NCBI GenBank assembly: GCA_003508835.1
Contig: PUFA01000081.1
Coordinates: 3,348,001-3,412,000, forward strand
Direction of reading: 5' to 3'
Length of the DNA: 64,000 bases
Source: Eonycteris spelaea
Lineage: Eukaryota; Chordata; Mammalia; Chiroptera; Pteropodidae
The notes under the pieces: model-generated
Told to the model about the DNA's origin: nothing
Databases searched by the model: none
What the model saw: only the letters and a program-made list of their open reading frames with translations
Translations under genes and position numbers: made by a program
In this document: one piece after another, positions 54,465 through 64,000 of the stretch
Numbering within the stretch: the stretch's first letter is position 1
How the letters are laid out: the number at the start of each line of letters is the position of its first letter

Positions 54465-57400
54465 ATTTAACTATAGTCAGTATACAATATTTAATTAGTT
54501 TCAGGTGTATAATATGGTGATTTGACATTTATCTACCTTACAATATGATTTCCTAAGACTAGTAATTGTCTGTCACCGTGTAAACTTATCACAGTATTAT
54601 CAACTATATTCCCCATCACCTTTTACCCTTCTCCTCACCCCTTCCCTGCTGGGAAGTATCATTTTGATCTATGTTTCTATGAGTCTATTGAGTCTATTGA
54701 TTTCCTTTTTGATCCATTAGTTGCTTAGTAGCATGTTGTTTAACGTTCACATATTTGTGTTTTTTTTTTTTTTCCAGTTTTCTTCCTGTAGTTGATTTCT
54801 AGTTTCATGTATTGTGGTCAGAAAATATGCTTAATATAATTTCAGTCATTTTGAGTTCATTGAGGCTTGTTTTGTGTCCTATGTGGTTTATCCTGGAAAA
54901 TGTTCCATGTGTTTTGAGAAAAATGTGTAATCTGTGGATTAGGGATGAAAAGTTCTATAAATATTATATCATTCTGGTAAATTGTTGCATTTAAGGCCAT
55001 TTCCTTTAAAAAAAGCCATTATTTCTTTATTTTTCTCTGGATGGTTTATTTATTGAGGTAAGTAGGGTATTAAAGTCTCCAAATATTATGGTATTAATTA
55101 ATTTCTGCCTTTATGTCCATTAATATTTGCTTTATATACTTGGGTGCTCCTGTATTGGATGCATCGATATTTCCAATTGCTATGTTGTCTTCTCGGATGG
55201 ACCCTTTTATTATTATGTAATGTATTTCTTTGTCTGTTTTCTTTGTTTTAAAGTGTATTTTGTCTGATATGAGTATTGTTACCCCAGTTTTTTTCTTTTC
55301 ATTTCTATTTGCATGGAATATCTTTTTCCATTCTTTCAATTTCAGTTTCTGTGTGTTTTTCAATCTAAAGTAAGTCTCTTGTAGGTGGGTCTTTTTTTCT
55401 TTTTATCCATTCTGCCACCCAGTGTCTTTTGATTGGAGCATTTAGTCCATTTACAAATAAAGTAATTATTGATTGATATTTGGTTATTACCATTTAGTTA
55501 ATTGTTTTTGGTTGTTTTTGTTCTTCTCTGTTCCTTCTTTTGATCTCTTTTTTTTGACTTACTGGTCTTCTTTAATGTTTTTTTTTGGGGGGGGTGCCTT
55601 TCTTTTTATTTCTTTGTGTATTTTTGGTAGGTTTTTTGTTTGTCATTACTATGAGGTTCGTATGTATTCATCTATATCTGCAGCAGTTATTTTAAGCTGA
55701 TAGGCATTTAAGTGCAAATGTATTCTACATTTTACTCCCCCTTCACTTTTTATGTTTTTGATGTCATATTTTACATCCTTTGTTTTGTGTACCCCCTGGC
55801 TGTTTATTATAATTATAGTTAATTTTCCTACTTTTGTCTTTTAACCTTTATATTAGCTGTTTAAGTGATTGATTCACTGTGATTATTGTATATTTGCCTT
55901 TAACAGTGAAAAATTTTTTTCTTTTCTGTGTTTTCTTATTTCTGGTTATGGCTTTTTCTGTATAAAGAAGACCCTTTACAATTTCTTATAGATTGGTTTA
56001 GTGTTGGTGAACTTTTGTAGTTTTTGCTTGTCTAGGAAGTTCTTTATCTCTCCTTCAATTCTGAATGATAATTTTGCTTAGTATTCTAGGTTGTAGATTT
56101 CTTTCTTTCAGCACTTTAAATATTTTCTGCCACTTCCTTCTGGCCAATAGAGTTGCTGCTGAGACATGCCTTATGTGGGGTTTCCCTTGTATGTGACTTG
56201 TTTCCTTCCTGCTGCCTTCAAGATTGTCTCTTTTTCCATGATGTTCGCTATTTTAATTACAATATGTCTTGGCATGGTTTTTTTGGTTCATCTTGCTTGG
56301 AACTCTCTATGTTTCCTGAACCTAGATGTCTGTTTTCTTCTCCAAATTAGGAAGTTTTTAGCCATTATTTCTTCAAATGTAATTCCTGCCCTTCTCTTTC
56401 TTCTCTTTCTTGAATCCATATAATGGGAATGTTAGAGTGCTTTATGTTGTTTTAGAAATCCTTTATACTATCCTCATTTTTTAAAATTCTTTTTTCATTT
56501 TGCTGTTCTGCTTTGGTGATTTCCGCTATTCTGTCTTCCAGGTAATTAATCCATTATTTTGTTTTAACTAATATGATGTAGATTTCTTTTAATTTCATTT
56601 TAGTTATTTTATTCTTCATCTCTGATTGATTCTTTATTATATTTTCTAACTCCTTATTGATGTGCCGAGTTCCTCTATTTTATTCTGAACTTCGTCAAGC
56701 ATTCTTTTGACCATTTCTTTGAATTGTTTATCAGGCAAGTTACTTATCTCCATTTCATTAGAGTTTTTCTCTCAGGTTTCCTCTTGTTTCTTCATTTGGG
56801 GACATGTTCTTTTGTCTCCTCATTTTGTTTGAATTTCTGCATTTGTTCCTATCAGGTGATATAGCTATCTCCCCAATCTTGAAAAAATGGTCCTGTGTAG
56901 AAATGGCCTCTGTGTATACTGTGTGCTGAGTGGTTTTGGTAGGTTGGTTGGAGTTGGGATAGGCATTTCCAGTGCCTGGGGTGCTACCAGGTCAGAAGGA
57001 ACAGGTTTGGGGTGGGGCAGCCTCGGGCGTGTGGGTTTTCTTGCCCTGCTGGGCTGGGTGAGCCTGTCCTGTAGGCCTGTTGATTCTTCTCTTGATCTAA
57101 CTGGGGCTGCCTGGTGTGCAGTTCTGGCTTACTCTATTGATTTGATTACTGCTGGTCTGGGTGCCCTATGAAAGTGTGCACCACATCAGCACTCTGCCTT
57201 CTCCCTCTTAGTCTCTATGAGGCTTCTCACTGCATGCATGGCTTGCACAATTGTTTGAGTGCTGCAAAAGTCCGGTCATAGCAGGACTATCCCATGTACA
57301 CAATTGTCACAGCATCCCAATTCCCTCTCCAGGGGAGGGGCTGCCCAACGTTTGTGCTGAGGCTCCCTAGTGGGTTCACTTTTGCTTCAGGTGGGGCAGC

Positions 57401-57885
57401 GCAGTGGGTATGTATAGCCGTGGAATGGTGTGAGTGAACCTCAGCACCCTGTTTGGCTTGCTGGATCTAGCTCCAGATGGGGAGATCCTATGCATGCTTG
57501 CTGTGGTGCCCTCTTGTTCCTGCTGGAGCTAGCTCCATTGTGGGTGCCTGGGGACACTCTACTATGGCTTTGCAGGTCAACCAGAGCACTTGGATAGAGC
57601 TCTTGCCCACTCTTACTTTCCTCTAAGTGCAGGAGGAATATAAGCAATGGTGTTCACTGGCTCCTTCAATCCTGATGGGTTCCTTTAGATTCTGGGGGAC
57701 TCCTACATTTCCCCAATCTTCTTTATATGGTCTCTGTCTCTCTCACTTTGTGGTGCTGAAGCTATTTAGTAGTCCCTTGGTTGTCTCTCACAGAGAATTG
57801 TTTCAAATATAGGAGTACATTCAGTGTGTTTATGGGAGTGGGTGAGCTCTGCATCCTCTTACTCTGCTATTTGGACCCACCTCCT
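54465..57885 (-). mobile_element. L1 LINE, minus strand, internally deleted
   Basis: An L1 3' untranslated piece (54465-54680, TTTAATTAGTTTCAGGTG) is joined to the middle of ORF2 in reverse (TTTCTAGTTTCATGTATTGTG near 54800). The upstream L1 part, with ORF1-like and GC-richer 5' untranslated DNA, follows to ACTCTGCTATTTGGACCC near 57865. The minus frame 55094-55363 carries ISDKIHFKTKKTDKEIHYII and NIAIGNIDASNTGAPKYIKQ, the ORF2 endonuclease region. About 2 kb of ORF2 is missing. Confidence 0.88.
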
Positions 57886-58045
57886 ACATTTTCATATTGC
57901 GTTCTATCTCCTATGCCTAAGCCCTGGCTGCTATGAATTTGTTCATCATTTCTACGATTTTGTAATTTTGAGAATGTTATATAAATGGTAGCATACTATA
58001 TGTAACCTTTTGAGATAGGCTTTTTTTTTTTTTCACTCAGAGTGA
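57886..58045 (-). mobile_element. Old L1 3' end fragment
   Basis: TTTTGTAATTTTGAGAATG, TTATATAAATGGTAGCATAC and TGTAACCTTTTGAGATAGGC are the reverse of an L1M 3' untranslated region. Confidence 0.8.
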
Positions 58046-58150
58046 CAACAAATATTTTTTGAGCTCCTCTAATGCCAGGTACCATGACAGAAATTGTGGG
58101 TACAAAGAAGTCAAATCCCTCAGTTTAGCGTCAACTTGCTGGTGGGGAAA
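58046..58150 (-). repeat. L2 LINE 3' end
   Basis: ACAACAAATATTTTTTGAGC, CTCTAATGCCAGGTACCATG then AAGTCAAATCCCTCAG are in reverse L2 order. Confidence 0.65.
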
Positions 58151-58795
58151 TGTCCCCAAATTTCTAAAACTAAAGAGACCACTTTTTTGGTGGCACACTT
58201 TGCCTCTTTTCACATTGGTTTATGTTTCCATCCCATTTTTTCCTTAAGCCAAACATTCTCAGTATTGCCATTAAGGAGCCTCTAAAGAGGCCACATGCTG
58301 GGGAAAATCTGTGGTGGCAGTATTTTAACCTGCACAGCTCCACAAATACCAGATTACCCTTTATTGTAATGGTGGCCTGGGAGCAGGTTGGCTGCTTTTG
58401 TATTTCCACCAACCGCTGTCACAGCTGGGTAGTTAGGTGCATTTATGTACAAAGGTTAATTCCCTGTGACTTGATCGATAGCAGGAAAGTGGAAAAAATT
58501 AAGGACTGTAGGTTGGTATGTTATTTGTTTGAAATGTACTGAAAGAATTTTTCAGTCTATGAAAGTACAAGGTAGAACATGGAATAGCTGCTTGTTTTGC
58601 AAAAAAGATTAAGACCCTCATACACTGGCTGCTAGCCTCCTCATTGTTACTAAGAAGCTTTGTGTCCTGAGCAGGTCAACTCCTTTGGAAGGCTTCTGTG
58701 AAGGGAGGGATTTGGGTTATTTGATCTTTAAAGTCTTTTACAGATGTGAAAAATAACTGTTTTTGTGTTTTATGACTCTAGTTCTTATAGTTACC
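58151..58795. other. Unassigned DNA
   Basis: Frames of 80 and 106 codons overlap on opposite strands with no domain. A decayed MIR-like run may lie near 58660-58750. Confidence 0.4.
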
Positions 58796-58799
58796 ACAT

Positions 58800-59990
58800 C
58801 TCAATGCCAAAACTAAGACTAAAAAGGCCATTGGAAGCCCTTATTGTCCCTTTTGTTACCAAGATCCAAACATACCCACATCAGTACCCACTACATTGTC
58901 ATTGTCTTACTGTGCTCCCTGGCACAAGTTTCCCCACTGCTACCAAAGGCCACCCTCTCTCTAAATGCTTTAGTGTCCAGCCCTCTTCACCTTTACAAGG
59001 TCCTGTTTCTAGCATTTCTCTCTTCTGCATTATTTTCTCTCTTTTCCTGGCTTGTTTACTGCAGTATATGAATGAGCTCTACCTCTTGTCTTAAAAATAA
59101 ACAGCTCTCCTTTGGTGCTATGTCCTCCTCCAGCCACTTATTACAGATTACTCTTCCTCCCCTTATTACAGACATTTTAAGAGTTACCCACATTTGCTGT
59201 TTCCTGTTTCTTACCTCCCAGTCCCCTTCAGCCACCTTCAATTGGGCTTATATATATGTTCATCAAGCCAGTGAGACTGGGCTTGTCTTCAACTGCCCCA
59301 TGTGGCTAAGTCTTGCGGGCTCTTTTGTCTTCATCTTGGTGACTTCTTAGCATTTTTGATTTTCCTCCTTCCTGCTTCATTTTTGTCTTGGCCTTTGCCG
59401 TGCCATGTTTATTTCCCTTCTTAGGATTTGGTCCTGAGCCCTCTTTCTATCTCTCTCTACACACACTTTCTGGAAGTTCTGATCTAGCAGCCCCCCTCCT
59501 CCTCAGCTTAAAAACTATGTGAATTCTCTTCGCATGTGCATATTTTTGACCTATTTCTCTCCTCTTAGCTCTAGATTTTTGTATCTGATATTCTACATGA
59601 CATCTCAACTTGAATATTTCATTGGAATCTCAAAGTTATGTGTGCAAAACAGAGTTCTAATTTCTTTCTTCCTTAATCTCCTTGTGTCTTCCCTACCTGG
59701 TTTTTCAAACTATCACGCTAGGTTCTAGGCCCAAATTGAATGTTTCGCTTTCTTTCATTTACCTTATCAAATCTAAATCATTTGGATTTAATCTCCTGGA
59801 AGCATTGCAAGGTTTTCCATTTTACCATGTTTACCCTCGTTTCTCCATTCAGTGTCATCACCACATCTCACCTGGTCATTGTAATGCAACCTGCCTGAAC
59901 CCTCTACTTTTACTTTTGCTTTCACTTCACTTTCTACATTCATTTTCATGCATCACCACCTGTAATGATCTTGTTTTACTTATTTGTACT
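58800..59990 (+). repeat. L2 LINE, long upstream 3' region
   Basis: TCCTGAGCCCTCTTTCTATC, ACATGACATCTCAACTTGAA, GGAATCTCAAAGTTATGTGTG and CATCTCACCTGGTCATTGTAATG follow the L2 sequence that lies before the terminal block. Several 60-109-codon plus frames are explained by it. Confidence 0.8.
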
Positions 59991-60059
59991 TGTTAACTGT
60001 TTCTTCCACCATTTCCCCTGAGGTCACAGGCTTTTTCTTATCACTCTCTGTTTCTAGAC

Positions 60060-60530
60060 AGAAATAATTTCCCCCCAGCTTTATTGACATAATTGACATA
60101 TGACATTGTGTAAGTTGAAGGTATATAGTGTGTTGACTCGATATGTTTATATATTGCAAAATTATCACCACCATAAACCTATGCTAACAGTTTCATGTCA
60201 CATAATTACCATTTCTTTTTTTGCAGTAAGAACATTTAAGATCTACTTTCTTAGCAACTTTCAAATATGTAATACAGTATTATTAACTGTAACCATCTAG
60301 AATTTATCTGTCTTATAACTGGAAGTTTGTACTCTTTGACCAACATCTTTCCATTTCCCCTCTCTCCTCAGTCCCTGGTATCTGCTATTCTCCTCTCCAT
60401 TTTCATAAGTTTGGCTTTTTCAGATTCCCTGTATAAGTGATATCATAGAGTATTTGTCTTTCTTTGACTTATTTAACTCAGCATTATGCCCTCAAATTCC
60501 ATCCATGTTGTTGAAAACAGCAGGACTTAG
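60060..60530 (-). mobile_element. Old L1 3' end
   Basis: CAGCTTTATTGACATAATTG, TGTTGACTCGATATGTTTAT and ATTCCATCCATGTTGTTG are the reverse L1M 3' region. Confidence 0.88.
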
Positions 60531-60706
60531 AAAGTAATTTTACGCATGAAAATAAAATGATAATGATTTTAGGCATGAAATATATAATAATGTTAATTAC
60601 AGCTAACAATGAAGTAGTGCTTGCTCTGAAGCAGGAACTCCATTTCTTTAGGCCAGGGAACTGAATCCTGGCAATGGTTAATGACTTTCTAAAAGACCTG
60701 TAGCCA

Positions 60707-60858
60707 TACCAGAGGGGAGGGGTAAAGGGGGAGGGAGGAGGTAGATGGGTTAAAAGAGGTCAAATATGTGATGACAGAAAGAGATCTAGCTATGGGTGGT
60801 GAGTACACAATGCAATATATATATATATATACACATATATTTATATATATAAATATAA

Positions 60859-60894
<36 letters not shown>

Positions 60895-61045
60895 CTTATT
60901 GTTAAATTGTACACCTGGAACTTACTGGATTTCGTTAACCAATGTCATCATAATAAAAATAATAAAAATAAATTAAAAAATAAAAATAAAATATGCCTTT
61001 AATAAATCTATTCTAAATCTCAAAAAAAAAAAAAAAATCCAAACA
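60707..61045 (+). mobile_element. 5'-truncated L1 with an apparent 3' transduction
   Basis: Flanked by perfect 11-base repeats ACCTGTAGCCA (60696-60706 and 61046-61056). The insert begins in the L1 3' untranslated region (CCAGAGGGGAGGGGTAAAGG). It contains a TA/CA array and the terminus TTAACCAATGTCATCATAAT with an A-rich end near 60990. About 30 non-L1 bases follow, holding AATAAA at 61001-61006, and then a second A-tail at 61022-61037. Confidence 0.85.
60815..60892. repeat. (TA)n(CA)n compound microsatellite
   Basis: TA-rich runs pass into about 16 CA units, within the L1 3' untranslated region. The minus frame 60689-60892 (CVCVCVCV) is produced by it. Confidence 0.95.
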
Positions 61046-61189
61046 ACCTGTAGCCAAAGGAGACAGTTCTTATGTTAGTTTGGATAGACCGTGCTCTTAG
61101 TGCTATCAATATGGACCCCATTTTCATTCTGGGTATAGCAGTAAAGAAAAGAACATGGTATATGGTGATAGCTCCAAGTTTATAACCCA

Positions 61190-61410
61190 GTGCTGCCTCT
61201 TAACTAATGTGGCAACTTTGATGGATCACCATATTAAGCCTCAGTTTCTCAGCTATCAAAAGTGGACAATAATAGCTACCTCAGAGGATGTTAAGAGGAT
61301 CTAATGATATAACACAGTACTTGCACAATGTTAAATGCATGGGCATGTTGATAAAATGCCTAGCACAGCCTCTGGCATGCTGTATTTATATTTATTAATA
61401 TCTCTAGACT
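61190..61410 (+). repeat. MIR SINE
   Basis: AGCCTCAGTTTCTCAGCTATC, ATAATAGCTACCTCAGAGGA and ATGCCTAGCACAGCCTCTGG follow MIR. Confidence 0.85.
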
Positions 61411-61436
61411 TTGGCTTTGGTATGAGGTGAAGGCAA

Positions 61437-61793
61437 ACATTATGATCTAAATGTGTTCCAAAATTCATATGTCGAAACCCAGTCCCCAAGGTTATAGTGT
61501 TTGGAGGTGGGGCTTTTGGGAGATGATGAGATCAGGAGGGTAGAGACCCCATAAATGGGATCAGTGCCCTTATAAAAGAGATCTCAGAGAGCTCTCTTGC
61601 TTCTTCCATCATGGGAGGACACAGAGAGGTTTTCTATGAACTGGGAAGCAGGCCCTTACTAGACAGAGAACCTGACCATGCTGGCACCCTGATTACAGAA
61701 TTCCGGCCTCCAGAAGTGTGAGAAATCAACTTCTGTAGTTTGTAAGCCACCCAGTCTCTGGTATTTTGTTATAGCAGTCTAAATGGATTAAGA
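61437..61793 (+). mobile_element. MST/MLT1-like MaLR LTR
   Basis: TATGATCTAAATGTGTTCC head, GTTTGGAGGTGGGGCTTTTG, ATAAATGGGATCAGTGCCC, GCCACCCAGTCTCTGGTATTT and AGTCTAAATGGATTAAG end: nearly full length. Confidence 0.93.
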
Positions 61794-62640
61794 GCAATGC
61801 CATCTTTTCTGAATAGGACATCCACTGAAAATACATAGTGGATCCTGGGCTGGCCAACAACCAGCTGTCCATCACATGGCTGCTTCCTCCCTTCCAGGAC
61901 CTTTTGCAGGCCTTCCCCTCAGGAACCTAGTTCCCATTGTCTGTCCCCTGCCTTGAGGTTTCATATCCAGGCCTGGTTCTGCTGTCTCCTTTTTCAAATG
62001 GCTTCTTTATAGCTCCTCAGGTTGGCTGTCATACTAGAAAGCAGTAAGAAAAATTAATTCCTTCTGGGGCCAAAATGATGGATAATATTTAAAAGTGCTA
62101 CCTCTATGGCATTTTCACAGAAGTTATGTGGAGAAGCAAGGCTTCAAAGCAGAGGATTGTTTTGCTCTTGGTAGAATCCCAACTCAGTGGCAGGTTGAAG
62201 TGAGGATACTTTGGGGCCAACGAGCTATCTTAGAGCCTGTAAATCATCCAGCTCATGGTTGCTGTCTCAGGTTTTGCATAGGACAGGCCCTGTATTCTTA
62301 CAAAGGGCACTTGGGAGGTAGTTTGCTGGTGATTAGGATGTTTTCATTGAATAATGAAAAACATCATCCAGGTGCACATCTGTTCTTCATTGGGTCCAGG
62401 GTAGTTGAAGATGGAGAGGTCTGCCACAATTACAGGTAAAGGACTGATGCCGCTATTTATCAGTGGCCAGCCATCCCTGAATGCTCAATTATCCAGCACT
62501 TGACAGCAGGCTGCTCTCTTCAGCAAGGGAGAAGCCAAGAAAAAGCTATCATTTTCTCTTGGAAACCGATCTAAAAAGGAAATATCCAGTGTATATCTTA
62601 AGGTCATGCCCAACTTACCCTAGGATTATTTTTGTTGTTA
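61794..62640. other. Unassigned DNA
   Basis: It holds a 114-codon plus frame (62095-62439) with no recognised domain. No repeat family was identified. Confidence 0.4.
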
Positions 62641-62689
62641 TGCCTTGACAGATATATACGTGTATACATTTATATGTGTGTATATATAC

Positions 62690-62815
62690 ATAACTTTTTA
62701 TTTTGGAATAATTTTAGATTTATAAAAAATTGCAGTGATACCAGAGTTCCTGTATAACTTTCACAAAGATTCCCCTAATGTTATACTCTTGATTTTTAGA
62801 GCCATAACTTTTGAA
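62690..62815 (-). mobile_element. Old L1 3' fragment
   Basis: ATTTTGGAATAATTTTAGATT, GTTCCTGTATAACTTTCAC and GATTCCCCTAATGTTATAC are reverse L1M. A TA/TG-rich run precedes it. Confidence 0.75.
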
Positions 62816-62819
62816 ATAA

Positions 62820-62930
62820 AAATTGTTTATCAAATCTTTTTGGAGAACCTACTATGTGCTAGGCCCTAGGGATAGAACAATCAATAAGACAGACTCAGCC
62901 CCTGCCTTCACAGGTCTTATAGTCTAGCTC
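62820..62930 (-). repeat. L2 LINE 3' end
   Basis: AACCTACTATGTGCTAGGCC, CCCCTGCCTTCACAGGTC and TTATAGTCTAG are in reverse L2 order. Confidence 0.92.
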
Positions 62931-63112
62931 AGTGGTTTTTAAAGTGTAGTCTTTGGACATCAGCATCACATGAGCATTTGTTAATTCTCAGGCAAATTCT
63001 CAGGCCCTGCCTCATATTAGAATCAGGAACTCTGGTAGTGGAGCCCAGCACTCTGTATTTTAACAAGCCCTCCAAAAAATTCTAATACATGATCAAGTTT
63101 GAGAACCCCTGT
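62929..63112 (-). mobile_element. MER5A-like hAT element
   Basis: CAGTGGTTTTTAAAGTGTAG start, AGGCCCTGCCTCATATTAG, TGTATTTTAACAAGCCCTCC and AAGTTTGAGAACCCCTG end: nearly complete. The 8-base flanks are weak. Confidence 0.88.
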
Positions 63113-63370
63113 CTAAAGGCGGAAAAAGCAAATACTAAATGAACAATTATAAATATGTCTTGATTTCACCATGGGAAGCAGGGAAAGTTATAGGAACACA
63201 GTTGGGAGAAGCTTGTTTTATCTGGAGTGTAGGAAAGGTCTGACTGAGGAAGGGATATTTAAATTGCCATCTGAAGGATGAGGAGGAGTGAGCCATGTGG
63301 AGTGATGGCAATGTGTTGTAGGCTGAGGTGCTGTCTGGAATCAGGCAAGAGAGGTTGGACATGTTAAATC
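63113..63370 (-). repeat. L2 LINE, continuing
   Basis: TTATAGGAACACAGTTGGGAG, AAATTGCCATCTGAAGGATG and GAGTGAGCCATGTGGAGTG continue the reverse L2 interrupted by the MER5-like insert. Confidence 0.7.
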
Positions 63371-63574
63371 TGGACTCTTCAGTTACAGTAAAACTGAGTC
63401 AAAAGATTAGTTTTTGGTCCAAACCCAGCTTAATTAGAAAATCTAATTCACTAGCTCTCTGCATTTCCTAAATTTTCAGTTAATCAAGATTTTAAAAATC
63501 AAATCTGTGTTGCATTTAGAGGCTTCTGTGATATAAAGAACTTTCAGTAAGGCATGAGAAATTCATTGTAGAGC

Positions 63575-63725
63575 CAGCTCTACTTACAATAGCTCTGTTA
63601 GCTGGTTTTCACTTGACTTTGCTGACCTCAAGCCCTTACTTATAAAATGAGAGAGTTGGACCAGATCGTAACAGCCATTTCCTTTCTGACTTCATGATCC
63701 AGAATTAGCTATAAGTGTCATTGTA
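63575..63725 (+). repeat. MIR SINE fragment
   Basis: CTTATAAAATGAGAGAGTTGG, ACCAGATCGTAACAGCCATT then CTTTCTGACTTCATGATCC match the 3' variant MIR end. Confidence 0.75.
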
Positions 63726-64000
63726 CTGCTGTTTACTTAAAAAAAGTACATTTATATTCATTTTCTTCAATAGCTAATTCTATACATTGCCGACAGTGTT
63801 CTTATTCTTTTCTCTGAAATTACTGCCATAAGTTTATCCCACAAGGATATATTACTTGCTCTAATGATCTGGTAATTATTAGATAATGAAATGGCCAACT
63901 ATAAGCATATTATTAAGAGCTGTTGCTGTGTGGAATATTTTTGTCATGCAATTAGAAATGTTACTTATATTTTAGTAATGCATAAGCAGTTACATGCTGA
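63726..64000. other. Unassigned DNA
   Basis: Nothing recognised to the window end. Confidence 0.4.

Noticed and set aside
62095..62439. A 114-codon plus-strand frame
   Set aside because: It has no domain and no flanking gene signals.

Overview
The window looks like non-coding mammalian nuclear DNA, most likely from a bat and probably a fruit bat (Pteropodidae). L1, L2, MIR, MaLR/ERV-type LTRs and hAT/Tigger fossils establish a placental mammal. The finer placement is an inference. Two 5S-rRNA-derived SINEs (14224-14437 and 27247-27382) match the kind of element described, as far as I recall, from fruit bats and very few other mammals. Several L1 3' ends also carry the ACCAATGTCA...AATAAA type of terminus that I associate with bats. 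No database search was possible.

I find no protein-coding gene. None of the open frames (longest 148 codons) shows a recognisable domain; many are antisense to or inside repeats, and clear protein homology is limited to decayed L1 ORF2 fragments on the minus strand. The window is therefore intergenic or a very large intron. One TATA/AP-1/splice-donor arrangement at 35084-35215 is the only place where I see gene-start-like signals outside repeats.

Layout: 1-13.9 kb holds old L2/MIR copies, an MLT2-like LTR with a CT microsatellite, a hAT element with 8-bp target duplications, a class I-like LTR and a MaLR-like LTR. 13.9-15.0 kb holds an old LTR carrying a 5S-SINE, followed by a solo LTR with 5-bp duplications. 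18.9-21.9 kb is a minus-strand L1 with a stack of nested insertions: a shorter L1, a solo LTR with 6-bp duplications, a tail-only retroinsertion and another L1 tail. 21.9-27.4 kb holds L2, interrupted LTRs, a second hAT copy and the second 5S-SINE. 27.8-32.8 kb is one long minus-strand L1 with an AT-rich cruciform and tetranucleotide array. 33-45 kb is mostly L2/MIR, with a 611-bp solo LTR (4-bp duplications), another LTR and a purine-rich tract. 45-54 kb holds L1ME, LTR, MIR, L2 and hAT remnants. 54.5-58 kb is a rearranged minus-strand L1. 58.8-61.1 kb is a long plus-strand L2, then L1 pieces, one of which appears to have carried 3' flanking DNA with it. The right end is MaLR, L1, L2, MER5-like and MIR.

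I found no CRISPR array, operon, tRNA or intact structural RNA gene. The interest lies in transposition history rather than in a new biochemical system.
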